From contig NZ_LNCD01000092.1 in assembly GCF_001542405.1 (NCBI RefSeq), positions 1 through 64,000 on the forward strand: 64,000 nucleotides of DNA, in the 5' to 3' direction. Shown piece by piece: positions 45,807 to 54,667 of the stretch. Every line of letters begins with the position of its first letter. The stretch's first letter is position 1. The notes beneath the pieces were generated by a model. That model was not told the origin of the DNA, ran no database searches, and saw only the letters and a list, made by a program, of their open reading frames with translations. Position numbers and translations under genes: made by a program. Source of the DNA: Rhizobium altiplani (GTDB taxonomy: Bacteria > Pseudomonadota > Alphaproteobacteria > Rhizobiales > Rhizobiaceae).

Positions 45807-46020
45807 ATGCGGTAACAGACGAGGACGTTTCAAAACGGGAGCCATAGAACAGCAGCACGGCAATGATCATCGACTGCCAAGAGATTTGAATCCATCGCGA
45901 GGTTCTTCCCGAATCCTTGGGACGAACCAATTTTGCCGCGACAGTGACGAATAAGATGAGGGCAACCGATTGCGAAGAAAACTCCGTCGCCTTAAAGATT
46001 CCGGAAGCGGCAATCAGCCG
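45807..46020 (-). pseudogene. Relic of a small membrane protein
   Basis: A minus-strand frame without start codon reads SRLIAASGIFKATEFSSQSV, a hydrophobic span VALILFVTVAAKLV, then RWIQISWQSMIIAVLLFYGS and a stop at 45807. The composition is coding-like, but the frame closes upstream at a TGA near 46034. It lies under the 5' leader of cspA. The flanking 45354-45806 shows nothing further. Confidence 0.35.
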
Positions 46021-46043
46021 TGAAAGCGTCGAGGATTTTGTTC

Positions 46044-46247
46044 ATGGCCACTGGTATGGTTAAATTTTTCAATGGAGACAAAGGATTTGGCTTCATCACC
46101 CCGGATAATGGGGGGGCTGACGTATTTGTGCACGTGTCTGCCTTGCAGGCTGGAAGCTCTCTCAGCGAGGGACAGAAGGTGAGCTACGAGGTGGGCCAGG
46201 ATCGCAAAACCGGCAAGTCGAAAGCTGAAAACGTACGGCTTATTTGA
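46044..46247 (+). CDS. cspA: Cold-shock protein (CspA family)
   Basis: A 67-residue single-domain cold-shock protein with both RNA-binding motifs (KGFGFITP and DVFVHVSAL). It binds single-stranded nucleic acid and melts RNA structure. The start is the ATG of MATGMVKFF; an in-frame ATG 8 codons upstream (46020, partly within a leader) is less likely. Plasmid-borne copies are frequent in rhizobia. Confidence 0.93.
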   Translation: MATGMVKFFNGDKGFGFITPDNGGADVFVHVSALQAGSSLSEGQKVSYEVGQDRKTGKSKAENVRLI

Positions 46248-46341
46248 TTTCCGCGATCATGGGATCGGCCGCCTCGGCCGCAGCAAAGCCTCCGTTGCTG
46301 CGGCCGCTCGCAAGCGGAACGCCGTAGCCATGGCCGCCGGC

Positions 46342-46450
46342 TCAATGCAGAAGCGTGTATTCACGGACGATCTCAAGATCGTCGACGTCGATTTCGTCGG
46401 AAGGTAACGCCGAGAGCTTCCCGAAAGCAACTTGACGGTCAGCGGTAAGT
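46342..46450 (-). pseudogene. 3' remnant of a paralogue of the 44532-44702 gene
   Basis: The minus strand reads VAFGKLSALPSDEIDVDDLE followed by IVREYTLLH and a stop, matching the C-terminal half of the protein at 44532-44702 (GIPPSDENDADDDLEIVHEY). No start in frame; the upstream part is out of frame. Confidence 0.5.
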
Positions 46451-46511
46451 CAACAGCGCCACGTCGCTCCATCGACGAAGCACCTATGTCGTTCTTGACC
46501 GATGAGAGAGC

Positions 46512-47102
46512 TCATCGCCTTTTTCTGTACGTCCAGAGCTGCGCCGGTGGAATGTTGCGCATCATGAAAGCCAGGTGGCGGACTTCGTAACCGGCGGGAA
46601 GCGCGACGACCGGAGACAGCAACCCATAGGTGATCTGAACAACGGGCCTTCCGTTCGGCACACGTTCCAGGAGGTCGAGGATCAGTGACAGGCGCTTGTC
46701 TGGAGGCAAGTGCAGGAGAGGTACAGCGGAAATGACGCAGTCGAACTTTGCGCCCCGCTCAGGACCCAGAACAAGATCGAGCGCGAAGGCGTCTCCGCAT
46801 CGAACGTCGACTTCGGGAAACTCCTGCCTGAGATGCCGGCAAAACTCCGGCGAGTATTCAACGGAAACCAGATCCTTCGGCCGAACGCCCAGCGCCAGGA
46901 TCTGTTTTGTGATGACGCCGGTTCCCGGGCCAAGTTCAAGCACCGGAAGCCCCGAGGATGAATCAATGACGCTCGCCATCTTCCGGGCGGTCACGACGGA
47001 GGTCGGCGTTATGGCGCCGACGGCTGTTCGGTCGCGCTTCCAGCCTTTCAGGAATTCTATCTCATCCTTGAACTTCGATCCCACCCGCTGTCGCACGCCC
47101 AT
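46512..47102 (-). CDS. pmtA: Phospholipid N-methyltransferase (PmtA-like)
   Basis: A 196-residue SAM-dependent methyltransferase resembling rhizobial PmtA, which methylates phosphatidylethanolamine stepwise to phosphatidylcholine. The SAM motif is VLELGPGTGVITKQIL; family features include ITPTSVVTARKMASVI near the N-terminus and MRNIPPAQLWTYRKRR at the C-terminus. The start is the ATG at 47102 (MGVRQRVGSKF); 14 upstream codons are open. It lies 231 bp beyond the phosphodiester operon on the same strand, probably with its own promoter. Confidence 0.85.
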   Translation of the reverse strand: MGVRQRVGSKFKDEIEFLKGWKRDRTAVGAITPTSVVTARKMASVIDSSSGLPVLELGPGTGVITKQILALGVRPKDLVSVEYSPEFCRHLRQEFPEVDVRCGDAFALDLVLGPERGAKFDCVISAVPLLHLPPDKRLSLILDLLERVPNGRPVVQITYGLLSPVVALPAGYEVRHLAFMMRNIPPAQLWTYRKRR

Positions 47103-47333
47103 TCTTCGCCTCCGCTTCGATGCCCACGATGATTGCCGCCACAAACATCGCTTAAACGCGACAAAGGCAAGCCCCCAAGCGCCATTTTCCGTCCGCCTAT
47201 TGTATTTTGCGCATAAAAAGATGCCTTTGAGAACCTGGGGGGCCCGGGAGGCGCTGCCATGCGGTTGGTTTTCGGCGTGAGGAATCAGAGCGACTTTTTT
47301 TGCTCTATTCGCGCGAAGTTGGGGATTGACAAT

Positions 47334-48029
47334 CTAGCCGGCGCCTCGAAGCCGGACCTGATCTGTGCACAGCAAAGCTTTGAGCTGCGCGGCAGAACGC
47401 GTAACTACCGAGGCCCCGACGGAAAGGAGCCGCTCATCGTGATCGTTGAGGCAATGGCCGCCGGCTGTGAAGCCGATAACCGTCATCCCGGCCGCGACAC
47501 CGGCCTGGACGCCGGCGATGCTGTCTTCCACGACAACCGTACGGGCAGGATCGGCCCCCATCCGGTCGGCCGCGAACAGAAAAAGATCAGGTGCGGGTTT
47601 GCCCTTCGATACCATGACGGTGCTGAAGACATGCGGTTCGAGCAACGGCCAAAGGCCGGTCCTCTCAAGACCGAGACGCAGTTTTTCAGGCGCGCTGCTG
47701 GAGGCGACACAACGCGGCACTGCAATTTGGCCAAGAAGCTCGGCGATGCCGTCGATCGCCTCCAACTCGGTCAGATACTTCTCCTTGATCTTTGCGGCGA
47801 CCACTTCTTCGAAATCGGGAGGCAGAGGCCTTCCCCACTCCTCCTCGACCATGCGTCGCATCGTGGCGGCAGACAGCCCGGTATATCGGCGGACAACGTC
47901 TTCGTAAGAGGTCGGAAAACCAATGCGCGCCAGTTCATCGGCGTCGATCTGGGTAGCGAGCTTTTCGCTGTCGATGAGGACACCGTCACAGTCGAAGATG
48001 ACAAGGTCGAATGGTTTGGTCAGGCTCAT
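47334..48029 (-). CDS. HAD-superfamily phosphatase
   Basis: A 231-residue HAD hydrolase (phosphoglycolate-phosphatase-like). Motif I is DLVIFDCDGVLIDSE (nucleophile DxD), motif II VASSSAPEKL, motif III KGKPAPDLFLFAA, motif IV VVVEDSIAGVQAG. It probably removes phosphate from a small sugar- or glycerol-phosphate. The ATG overlaps the metallophosphoesterase stop by 4 bases; last gene of the ABC operon. Confidence 0.88.
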   Translation of the reverse strand: MSLTKPFDLVIFDCDGVLIDSEKLATQIDADELARIGFPTSYEDVVRRYTGLSAATMRRMVEEEWGRPLPPDFEEVVAAKIKEKYLTELEAIDGIAELLGQIAVPRCVASSSAPEKLRLGLERTGLWPLLEPHVFSTVMVSKGKPAPDLFLFAADRMGADPARTVVVEDSIAGVQAGVAAGMTVIGFTAGGHCLNDHDERLLSVGASVVTRSAAQLKALLCTDQVRLRGAG

Positions 48030-48835
48030 TGGAAACCCTCCGGCATGAATTCCTCGGGGCTGATTGCGACCACGACCCTGCTGCTGACCTCGAACTGATT
48101 GATCAGGACGCTGTCGTCGCGAACTAAGGCGACATTAAAGGCCGGCGCATCGTTGACGAAGCGCGCATCGCGCCGCTCGAGATGCGGAATGATCTGGTGC
48201 GCAACGCCCCGGCTCGCGCTAAACGGTACGCCTTGCCAGGTGCCGCCAACGTCGACATGGACATGGCCGCAGAAGATGTGGCGGACCGAACCTGTCTTGA
48301 CGAGCGGCCCCACGGCGTTTCTTGGAACCAGGGTGATGTGCGGCGCAAAATGCGGCAGCCCGATCGATTGCAGCGGGTGATGGCAAAACAAATAGCTTGG
48401 CCGAATTGGCTCTTCAGCAAGGCGCTCTAGAAGCCATTCGAACCGGCCGCAGCCGAGCGAGCCATGACCGTGGTCGGTCACCAGCGTGTCGAGGAAAATC
48501 AAGCGGCCAGCCGGCAGATCCAGGACCGATTGGACGAAGCCTGTTGCGTCGATTGCGGCGTCGGGGAAAACCCGACGGAAATTAGCCCGATGATCGTGGT
48601 TCCCGAGCAAGAGGCGATGCGGCACCCGGAGGTCCTGCAGGATGTCGCGCAGAAGCTGGTAGGCGGCGGCGTCGCCTTCATCGGTCAGATCGCCGGTGAT
48701 GACGCAGAGATCAGCATCCGCATGCTCGTTGTTAATGGTCGCGATCACAGTGCGGAGACGGGCGGCGGGATCGAAACCGTAAAGGGTCTTGCCCGGAGCC
48801 ACCAGATGCAGGTCGGTGAGGTGGATGAGTTTCAT
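48026..48835 (-). CDS. Metallophosphoesterase (GpdQ/CpdA-like phosphodiesterase)
   Basis: A 269-residue calcineurin-type phosphodiesterase. All metal-ligand motifs are visible: LTDLHL, ITGDLTDEGD, LLGNHDH, CHHP and CGHVHVD. The class includes GpdQ (glycerophosphodiesterase) and CpdA (cAMP phosphodiesterase); the ABC transporter context favours glycerophosphodiesters. The start is the ATG of MKLIHLTDLHLV; a start 4 codons upstream is possible. It lies 57 bp after the binding-protein gene. Confidence 0.87.
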   Translation of the reverse strand: MKLIHLTDLHLVAPGKTLYGFDPAARLRTVIATINNEHADADLCVITGDLTDEGDAAAYQLLRDILQDLRVPHRLLLGNHDHRANFRRVFPDAAIDATGFVQSVLDLPAGRLIFLDTLVTDHGHGSLGCGRFEWLLERLAEEPIRPSYLFCHHPLQSIGLPHFAPHITLVPRNAVGPLVKTGSVRHIFCGHVHVDVGGTWQGVPFSASRGVAHQIIPHLERRDARFVNDAPAFNVALVRDDSVLINQFEVSSRVVVAISPEEFMPEGFQ

Positions 48836-48892
48836 TGATTGATCCATGAAAGCGAGCGCCGAAGCGGGTCCGGCGCTCTTGGTAGGAGTGGC

Positions 48893-50149
48893 TTAGTTGG
48901 TCTTCGGGAGAAGCGCGCGAACCTTCTCTGCCATATCGGCGAGAGCTGCATCCGGCTCCATGCTGCCAAGCGCGATTGCGGACATGTCGTCGCGAATGAC
49001 CTGCGAGATCTCGACACCGTTTTCGCCGGGCCAGGAGAACCACGGACGGGCGCGCGGCGTCTGCTGCACGCTTGTGTACCAGTTCGGGTGCTGCTTGTAG
49101 AAGTCGGCAAGGTGATCCTTGTCGAGAGCACCGGTATTCGTCGGCATATAACCGGTGTTCGGAACGACAATGCTCTGGCCGTCCGCGCTGGTGGCAAACT
49201 TCACATATTCCCAGGCTGCGGCACGCTTGGCTTCGTCCTTGGACAGGATGACCGCGACCATGCCGCCCGTCGGCATCGTTGCGGCCTCGGAGCCCAGCGG
49301 CTGTTTTGCCGTCGTCAGCTTGAAGCGCGTGCCGATTTCTTTTTCGAGGCCGCTGACGCTGCCAGCCGATGCGAAGAAGAAGCCGAGCTTGCCTGAGGTG
49401 AAGAGCTGACGGGCTGCACGGCTGTCTATCGCCGGCTGCGTGCCTTCCGTATGGAAGCGCTTGAAGAGCTTGGCGGCAGACTGACCGGTCGGACCGTCGA
49501 AAGCGATGTCGGTTTCCTTGTCGTTCATCATCTGGCCACCGAAATTGCGCACCAGGTTCTGTGTCGTCCAGTCGTCCGAACCGAGATCGTAGAACATGCC
49601 CGATGTCCCGTCGCCGAGCGCTCCGATCTTGCCGGCTAGCGCCACGAAACCGTCCCAGTCAGTCGGAATCTTTTCAGGATCGCCGCCGGCCCGCTTGATA
49701 AGGTCGGCATTGAAATAGACGACCGGCGTCGACATAGCGAACGGCAGGCCGTAGAGCTTGCCATCTATCTTGGCGAGCGACAGAACCTGATCGGTATAGC
49801 CCTTGTCGGTCAGGTGATCCTTGGCAACCAGATCGTCAATCGGCTCGATCAGGCCGCGGGCGACGAGCGGGCGCAGCACGTTGAAGCCGACATAATGGAC
49901 ATCAGGCAACTGGCCGGCCATGCTTTGGCGGATGAGCGCCTGGACGGCTTCGTCGTAGCTCGGGGCCGCTGCCCTGAACCCGATCTTGATATCGGGATAC
50001 TTCGCTTCGAAGCTCTTGGCGACGGCTGCGTGAATAGGCTCGTGCTCGGCCCAGGCGTAATAGACGTCGAGCTTGGTTTCCGCGTGGGCGGGGGCGGTCA
50101 GGCCTGCCATGGCAAGGCCAGCCGCGATCATCATGGCAATCGTTTTCAC
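48893..50149 (-). CDS. ABC transporter substrate-binding protein (UgpB-like)
   Basis: A 418-residue periplasmic binding protein of the carbohydrate CUT1 class. Signal peptide MKTIAMMIAAGLAMAGLTAP (cleavage near AHA-ET), then the cluster-1 fold with YDEAVQALIRQSMAGQLPDV and LYGLPFAMSTPVVYFNADLI. The family includes UgpB (glycerol-3-phosphate and glycerophosphodiesters). It follows the two permease genes in the operon. Confidence 0.9.
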   Translation of the reverse strand: MKTIAMMIAAGLAMAGLTAPAHAETKLDVYYAWAEHEPIHAAVAKSFEAKYPDIKIGFRAAAPSYDEAVQALIRQSMAGQLPDVHYVGFNVLRPLVARGLIEPIDDLVAKDHLTDKGYTDQVLSLAKIDGKLYGLPFAMSTPVVYFNADLIKRAGGDPEKIPTDWDGFVALAGKIGALGDGTSGMFYDLGSDDWTTQNLVRNFGGQMMNDKETDIAFDGPTGQSAAKLFKRFHTEGTQPAIDSRAARQLFTSGKLGFFFASAGSVSGLEKEIGTRFKLTTAKQPLGSEAATMPTGGMVAVILSKDEAKRAAAWEYVKFATSADGQSIVVPNTGYMPTNTGALDKDHLADFYKQHPNWYTSVQQTPRARPWFSWPGENGVEISQVIRDDMSAIALGSMEPDAALADMAEKVRALLPKTN

Positions 50150-50194
50150 GATGCTCTCCTGTCGTTCGTGGTTGGGTTGGGTTGTTGAGGATGC

Positions 50195-51028
50195 CTAGTG
50201 TCGGCCGACCACCAGACCCCTGATGAAATGCCTCTGCATTGAGAGGAAGAGGGCGGCCAGGGGCGCTGTGACGATCACGCCCCCGGCCATCAGCGCACCG
50301 ACCTGACCGCCGCCGTCGCCTGCTTGCCGGAAATAGGCAATGCCAAGCGAGGGCATCATCATGTCGGGATTGGTTGTCACCACCAGCGGCCAGTAGAGGT
50401 CGTTCCAATGGGCCACGATGGAGAAAATAGAGAAAGCGGCGACTGCTGGCCATGCGGCGGGCACCATGATGCGCCAGGCGATCGAGAGCTCGCTGAAACC
50501 GTCAAGCCGGGCCGCATCAAGCACTTCGTCAGGGAAGGTGACGAAAAACTGTCGAAACAGGAAGATCGCGAAGACCGAGATGATCCAGGGCAGAATGAGC
50601 GCTGGGTAGGTGTCGAGCAGCCCCGATTTCGCGAGCGCAACGTAGATCGGAATTGTCGGGATCTGCACTGGCACGAGAAGCCCGAGCAGCACTGCGCCGA
50701 GCAGGAGCGGCCTGCCTGGAAAGGACAGCTTGGCGAGCGCATAGCCGCACGGGATCGCCACGGCAATTTGCAGGGTCAGGATCGCGAGACAGACCACAAA
50801 TCCATTGGCCATGAAGCGCAAGAGCGGGATTGCGGTGAGTGCTGCGCCGTAATTCTGCGCGGTGCCGGCCAGTGTCGGCACAGGCAGAAGACCGCCATTG
50901 AAGATTTCGCTCTCCGGTGTACCTGAGGCCAGCACCATCCAGATGAATGGGAAAACCATGATGATTGCGCCCGAGAGCAGAACGGCGTGTGAGGCAATGC
51001 GCGATACGGGAGATTTCGCAAGGATCAT
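50195..51028 (-). CDS. ABC transporter permease (UgpE/MalG-like)
   Basis: A 277-residue CUT1 permease with six membrane spans and the EAA loop DAARLDGFSELSIAWRIMVP near residues 180-205. It overlaps the partner permease by 4 bases and ends 45 bp before the binding-protein gene. Confidence 0.92.
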   Translation of the reverse strand: MILAKSPVSRIASHAVLLSGAIIMVFPFIWMVLASGTPESEIFNGGLLPVPTLAGTAQNYGAALTAIPLLRFMANGFVVCLAILTLQIAVAIPCGYALAKLSFPGRPLLLGAVLLGLLVPVQIPTIPIYVALAKSGLLDTYPALILPWIISVFAIFLFRQFFVTFPDEVLDAARLDGFSELSIAWRIMVPAAWPAVAAFSIFSIVAHWNDLYWPLVVTTNPDMMMPSLGIAYFRQAGDGGGQVGALMAGGVIVTAPLAALFLSMQRHFIRGLVVGRH

Positions 51029-51975
51029 GGCGTTCCCCTCAAGTTCTTCGTACCGGACGCCCTAGGGTCCGACAGGCGCATCTGGATCAGAGACAGCATC
51101 GTCACGAACACGAAGAAAGACACGGCGATCGCCGATGCATAGCCGACGCGGAAGAACCGGAAGCCCTCTTCGTAGAATGTATAAAGGACGACCATTGTCG
51201 ACTTCATCGGTCCGCCCTGGGTGAGCACAGCAACTGTCTCAAACACCGAGAACGCGCGGATGACTGTCATGACGGTGACGAACAGCGTCACCGGAGCAAG
51301 CATCGGCCAGGTTACGAGCCGGAAGCGCTTGAAACCACCGTCTGCACCGTCGATCGCAGCCGCCTCGTAGAGCTCTTCTGGAATTGTGGAAAGTCCGGCC
51401 AGGAAGAGGATCATGTTGAAGCCGACCAGCTGCCAAATGCCGATGCAGGCAAGGGCATAGACCGCCATGGACGGGTCGGAGAGAAACCGTATAGGCGAGG
51501 CGCCGAGCAGGTGAAGGAACGCGTTGGCGGCGCCAAGACTAGGATGGAGGATCGCCTCCCAGGCGGTCGCGAGCGCCACAAGGGTTGCGGCGACCGGGAG
51601 GAAATAGGCCGTTCTGTAAAAAGCGGAAAAGGTGCACCGTGAAATCAGCAAGGCAACAAGCAGACCCCACCCGATCGATATTGGGACCACCACAAGGACA
51701 TAGAGCGCCGTATTGCGGAGGCTGTTCGAGAAACCTGGGTCGGTCAGCATTCGACCATAATTGCCAAGACCGACAAAGCGGATACCGACCAGGCCCAAAG
51801 ATGCGTCGGTAAACGAAAGGAACAGAACCAGGATCGCTGGGCCGATCAAAAGGGCAAGCAGGAGCAGCGAGGCTGGCAACGCAAGAACCAGCCCGGCACG
51901 GGCTTGCGCGCGGTCCGACTTGTAGATTGACCGCTCAGGGGCTGCTGCGAGAGAAACATCGTCGAGCACAGCCAT
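51025..51975 (-). CDS. ABC transporter permease (UgpA/MalF-like)
   Basis: A 316-residue CUT1 permease, six spans (LALPASLLLLALLIGPAILV first) and the EAA loop YEAAAIDGADGGFKRFRLVT. It starts one base from the end of the ATPase gene (coupled) and overlaps the second permease by 4 bases. Confidence 0.92.
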   Translation of the reverse strand: MAVLDDVSLAAAPERSIYKSDRAQARAGLVLALPASLLLLALLIGPAILVLFLSFTDASLGLVGIRFVGLGNYGRMLTDPGFSNSLRNTALYVLVVVPISIGWGLLVALLISRCTFSAFYRTAYFLPVAATLVALATAWEAILHPSLGAANAFLHLLGASPIRFLSDPSMAVYALACIGIWQLVGFNMILFLAGLSTIPEELYEAAAIDGADGGFKRFRLVTWPMLAPVTLFVTVMTVIRAFSVFETVAVLTQGGPMKSTMVVLYTFYEEGFRFFRVGYASAIAVSFFVFVTMLSLIQMRLSDPRASGTKNLRGTP

Positions 51976-53124
51976 CTAAGCAGCCTCGCGTTCGACACGT
52001 TCTCGCCGAGACCGACTTTCGGGGAAGAACCAGGCATTCTCCGCGTCTATCGTCAGAGCGAGGTGCTCACCAGGATGGACCGAGCGCGCTTGATCCGCCG
52101 ACACTCGAACGACGAATTCGGCGCCCGCCTCAGCCTCGACAAAAAGGTTTGCGTCCGTTCCGGAATGTTCGATACGCGAAAGGCAGACGCGGAGGGTACC
52201 GGGCACATCATGCGCAGCAATGCTTGCGTGCTCGGGGCGAAACGCCAAGGTGCCGGGGCCGGTGGAGCCGATCGCGTCACGGAGTGCTATTTTGCCACCC
52301 CCGATGGCGACCATCCCGCCCACTGTGGCGGAAACACGGACCTCATTCAGGAAAGGCTGCGCGAGAAAACGGGCGACCTCAAGATCGACCGGATCACGAT
52401 AGAGATCGGCTGGCTTGGCGATCTGACGAACGTGCCCCCGGAACATCACCGCGACCCGGTCAGATATTGCTGCTGCCTCAGCCTGATCGTGAGTGACGAA
52501 CACCGTCGTCGCTCCCATTTTCTTGTGGAGTCGGGCGATTTCACCTCGTGTGTGAATTCGCAGCGCCGCATCCAGGTTTGCCAAGGGCTCATCCATGAGG
52601 AATATCCTCGGTGCACGGACCATCGCCCGTCCTAGTGCCACACGCTGACGCTGGCCGCCCGAAAGCGCCGGTGGACGCCTGTCGAGAAGGGCATCGAGTT
52701 TTAGAATCGCCGAGGTTTCACGAACCCGCTCGTCGATCGAGCGATAGCGTCCGGCGGCACCTGGCAGGGCAGCACCAAGGATCGGCAACCGCTCCAAGCT
52801 GCTTAGTTCGCGCATTACCAATGGCGCGGCGATATTGTCGTACACGCTAAGGTGCGGATAGAGCGCATAGCTTTGAAAAACAAATGCCAAGTCTCGGTCC
52901 TTTGCCGCGACGTCGTCGAGCTTTTTTTCGCCCGCGAACACATGGCCCTGGTCCGCTCGCTCGAGCCCGGCAATTATACGTAGAAGCGTAGATTTACCGC
53001 AGCCTGAAGGCCCAAGAAGGGTCACAAATTCGCCGGCGGCAACGCTGATCGACACGTCGCGCAGAACATTTACTTCGCCGAATTTCTTGCTGATTTTGTC
53101 TATGTGAAGTTCCAAAGCTGCCAT
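51976..53124 (-). CDS. ABC transporter ATP-binding protein (UgpC/MalK-like)
   Basis: A 382-residue CUT1 ATPase. Walker A GPSGCGKST, signature LSGGQRQRVALGRA, Walker B RIFLMDEPLANLD, switch His in VFVTHDQAEA, then a C-terminal TOBE/OB regulatory domain. It is the first gene of the operon (ATPase, permeases, binding protein, phosphoesterase, HAD), an uncommon order for CUT1 operons. Duplicated TTTATTTCA elements lie upstream. Confidence 0.92.
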   Translation of the reverse strand: MAALELHIDKISKKFGEVNVLRDVSISVAAGEFVTLLGPSGCGKSTLLRIIAGLERADQGHVFAGEKKLDDVAAKDRDLAFVFQSYALYPHLSVYDNIAAPLVMRELSSLERLPILGAALPGAAGRYRSIDERVRETSAILKLDALLDRRPPALSGGQRQRVALGRAMVRAPRIFLMDEPLANLDAALRIHTRGEIARLHKKMGATTVFVTHDQAEAAAISDRVAVMFRGHVRQIAKPADLYRDPVDLEVARFLAQPFLNEVRVSATVGGMVAIGGGKIALRDAIGSTGPGTLAFRPEHASIAAHDVPGTLRVCLSRIEHSGTDANLFVEAEAGAEFVVRVSADQARSVHPGEHLALTIDAENAWFFPESRSRRERVEREAA

Positions 53125-53160
53125 TCCCTATCCACATGGTTAGCAGTTTTCTTAATGGTG

Positions 53161-53201
53161 CTTTATTTCACATTGATGACATCATGGAGTTTTATTTCAT
53201 T
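53161..53201. promoter_or_regulatory. Candidate RpiR operator, copy A
   Basis: CTTTATTTCA and GTTTTATTTCATT are separated by 18 bp, so TTTATTTCA repeats with 29-bp phasing (53162 and 53191). It lies 37 bp upstream of the ABC ATPase gene, where a repressor or the promoter would sit. A second version is at 53441-53480. Confidence 0.55.
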
Positions 53202-53440
53202 TTTTGCAACTGGTTATTTGGAAGAGTTTTGGGGGAAGAGCGTCCGCCCTCCGGAAAAGCTCGTGGTGGTTCCACATGGATAATGTTGTAGGTGTTCGAC
53301 TGCGGTGCAGCATGCTGAACGCCAGCGTAAGTGCACGTTCTCGAAAGAAAGCGTGCGGCTTACGGGCCACGCCAAGGGGCTTCTTACGGTCGCCATTCTG
53401 CCATCCTCGAGAAGAAGCGGACGCCATCGTTCTATTGGCG

Positions 53441-53480
53441 CTTTATTTCACCAATGTGACATATGGAGTTTTATTTCATT
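53441..53480. promoter_or_regulatory. Candidate RpiR operator, copy B
   Basis: Same arrangement as copy A (CTTTATTTCA, 17 bp, GTTTTATTTCATT, plus the shared inner GACAT and ATGGA), with 28-bp phasing. It overlaps the rpiR-like stop codon. The 240 bp between A and B have no convincing gene (open frames at 53197-53587 have poor composition), so the two copies could flank an insertion or arise by duplication. Confidence 0.5.
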
Positions 53481-54292
53481 GGCCGGTTCAGGTGCTTGTC
53501 GAGCGCAAGCATCAGACATTCGATGACGAAAATCTTGCCAGCCACTGGCGTCAGCGTTCCGCCGAAAGGATTGTCATGCAGGCCTGAGGCTTGAAGGCTA
53601 TAATGCGCGGCCTTGCTCAGAGGGCTTTGCGTTCGGTTGGTAACCGCGACGGTCGTTGCGCCAGTGGCGCGCGCACCTTTGAGGAACTGGACGGTTTCGA
53701 CGGTCAAGCCCGAGACTGAGAATGCCACCGCAACGCAACCTTCGCCAAGCCCATTAGCAACTTCATGCGCCATATGCGAGTTCCGGAAGGCGAGCGCAGT
53801 CAAGCCCACGCGAAGCAGACGATATGCCAGCATCTCCGCGACAAAACCGGACATTCCCGCACCATAGATGTCGATGCGGCGGGCGGTCGCAAGCGCTTCG
53901 GCGATCCTGTCCAAGCTCGTAAGATCGACATGGCTGTGGGCGACCTCCAGGTTCTCGATCAGTGTTCGCTGCAGTTTGTCGATTGCGGGATCAGCACCTG
54001 AAGAACTGACAACGGCGAGTTGGGGTCGGCCGACTTCCGCTGCAAGCGCAAGCTTGAAGTCGCGAAACCCGGTAAACCCGATCTGACGGCAAAGCCGCAG
54101 GATACTAGCTTCGCCACTGCCCGCAAATTCGCCAAGTTCTGCCACGGACTGGCGCAGCACTTTCTCCGGGTTTTCCAGGATGTACTTCGCGATCCGAGCG
54201 AGTGCGTTTGGAAGCTGATCGATCTCCTCGTGCAACCGCGATAGGATCGTCTGCCGATCCCTGTTGCGCTTCTCGTCCCCAATGCTTACCAA
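53471..54292 (-). CDS. RpiR/MurR-family transcription regulator
   Basis: A 273-residue regulator: an N-terminal HTH_6 domain (LPNALARIAKYILENPEKVL, then SVAELGEFAGSGEASILRLC) and a C-terminal SIS sugar-phosphate-sensing domain (RIDIYGAGMSGFVAEMLAYR, VAFSVSGLTVET). It is on the same strand and directly upstream of the transporter operon, with 346 bp between, and is probably its repressor or activator responding to a phosphorylated sugar or polyol. 54293-54667 upstream shows no gene. Confidence 0.9.
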   Translation of the reverse strand: MVSIGDEKRNRDRQTILSRLHEEIDQLPNALARIAKYILENPEKVLRQSVAELGEFAGSGEASILRLCRQIGFTGFRDFKLALAAEVGRPQLAVVSSSGADPAIDKLQRTLIENLEVAHSHVDLTSLDRIAEALATARRIDIYGAGMSGFVAEMLAYRLLRVGLTALAFRNSHMAHEVANGLGEGCVAVAFSVSGLTVETVQFLKGARATGATTVAVTNRTQSPLSKAAHYSLQASGLHDNPFGGTLTPVAGKIFVIECLMLALDKHLNRPMK

Positions 54293-54667
54293 CCCGCGGC
54301 TCCATCTAGTTCGTGTCTTCGGGCGACGACAAACCGGCCCCGAACTTAGCCTTAGAACGCTACCGGATTCAAGATGCGGGCGATGTCACGTCGTTTCGCG
54401 AACGCGCTGACTAGGGCCTTGCCGGTGAACTCAGGCAACTGCGCCGGATCACGGCTTTCCACTGGGCCATGGCGCGGAGCCGATGAATGTAGGTGGAAAG
54501 CGGTGGTTCTTGTAGCTGATGGACGATGCGTTCATCTCAACCGAATTATCCGCCAACCGTTAAGGTGCCGACAACGTGACGTCGCCGCGGCGACCGTCAT
54601 TTACGTGGGCTTCTCTACGTAGCTGCGTCAGTCATTCTGACACGTATCTCAAAGGAGAGTTACCTGC

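Noticed and set aside
53197..53587. Overlapping short frames between the two operator copies
   Set aside because: Both strands are open but neither has a ribosome site, coding-like composition or a recognisable family.
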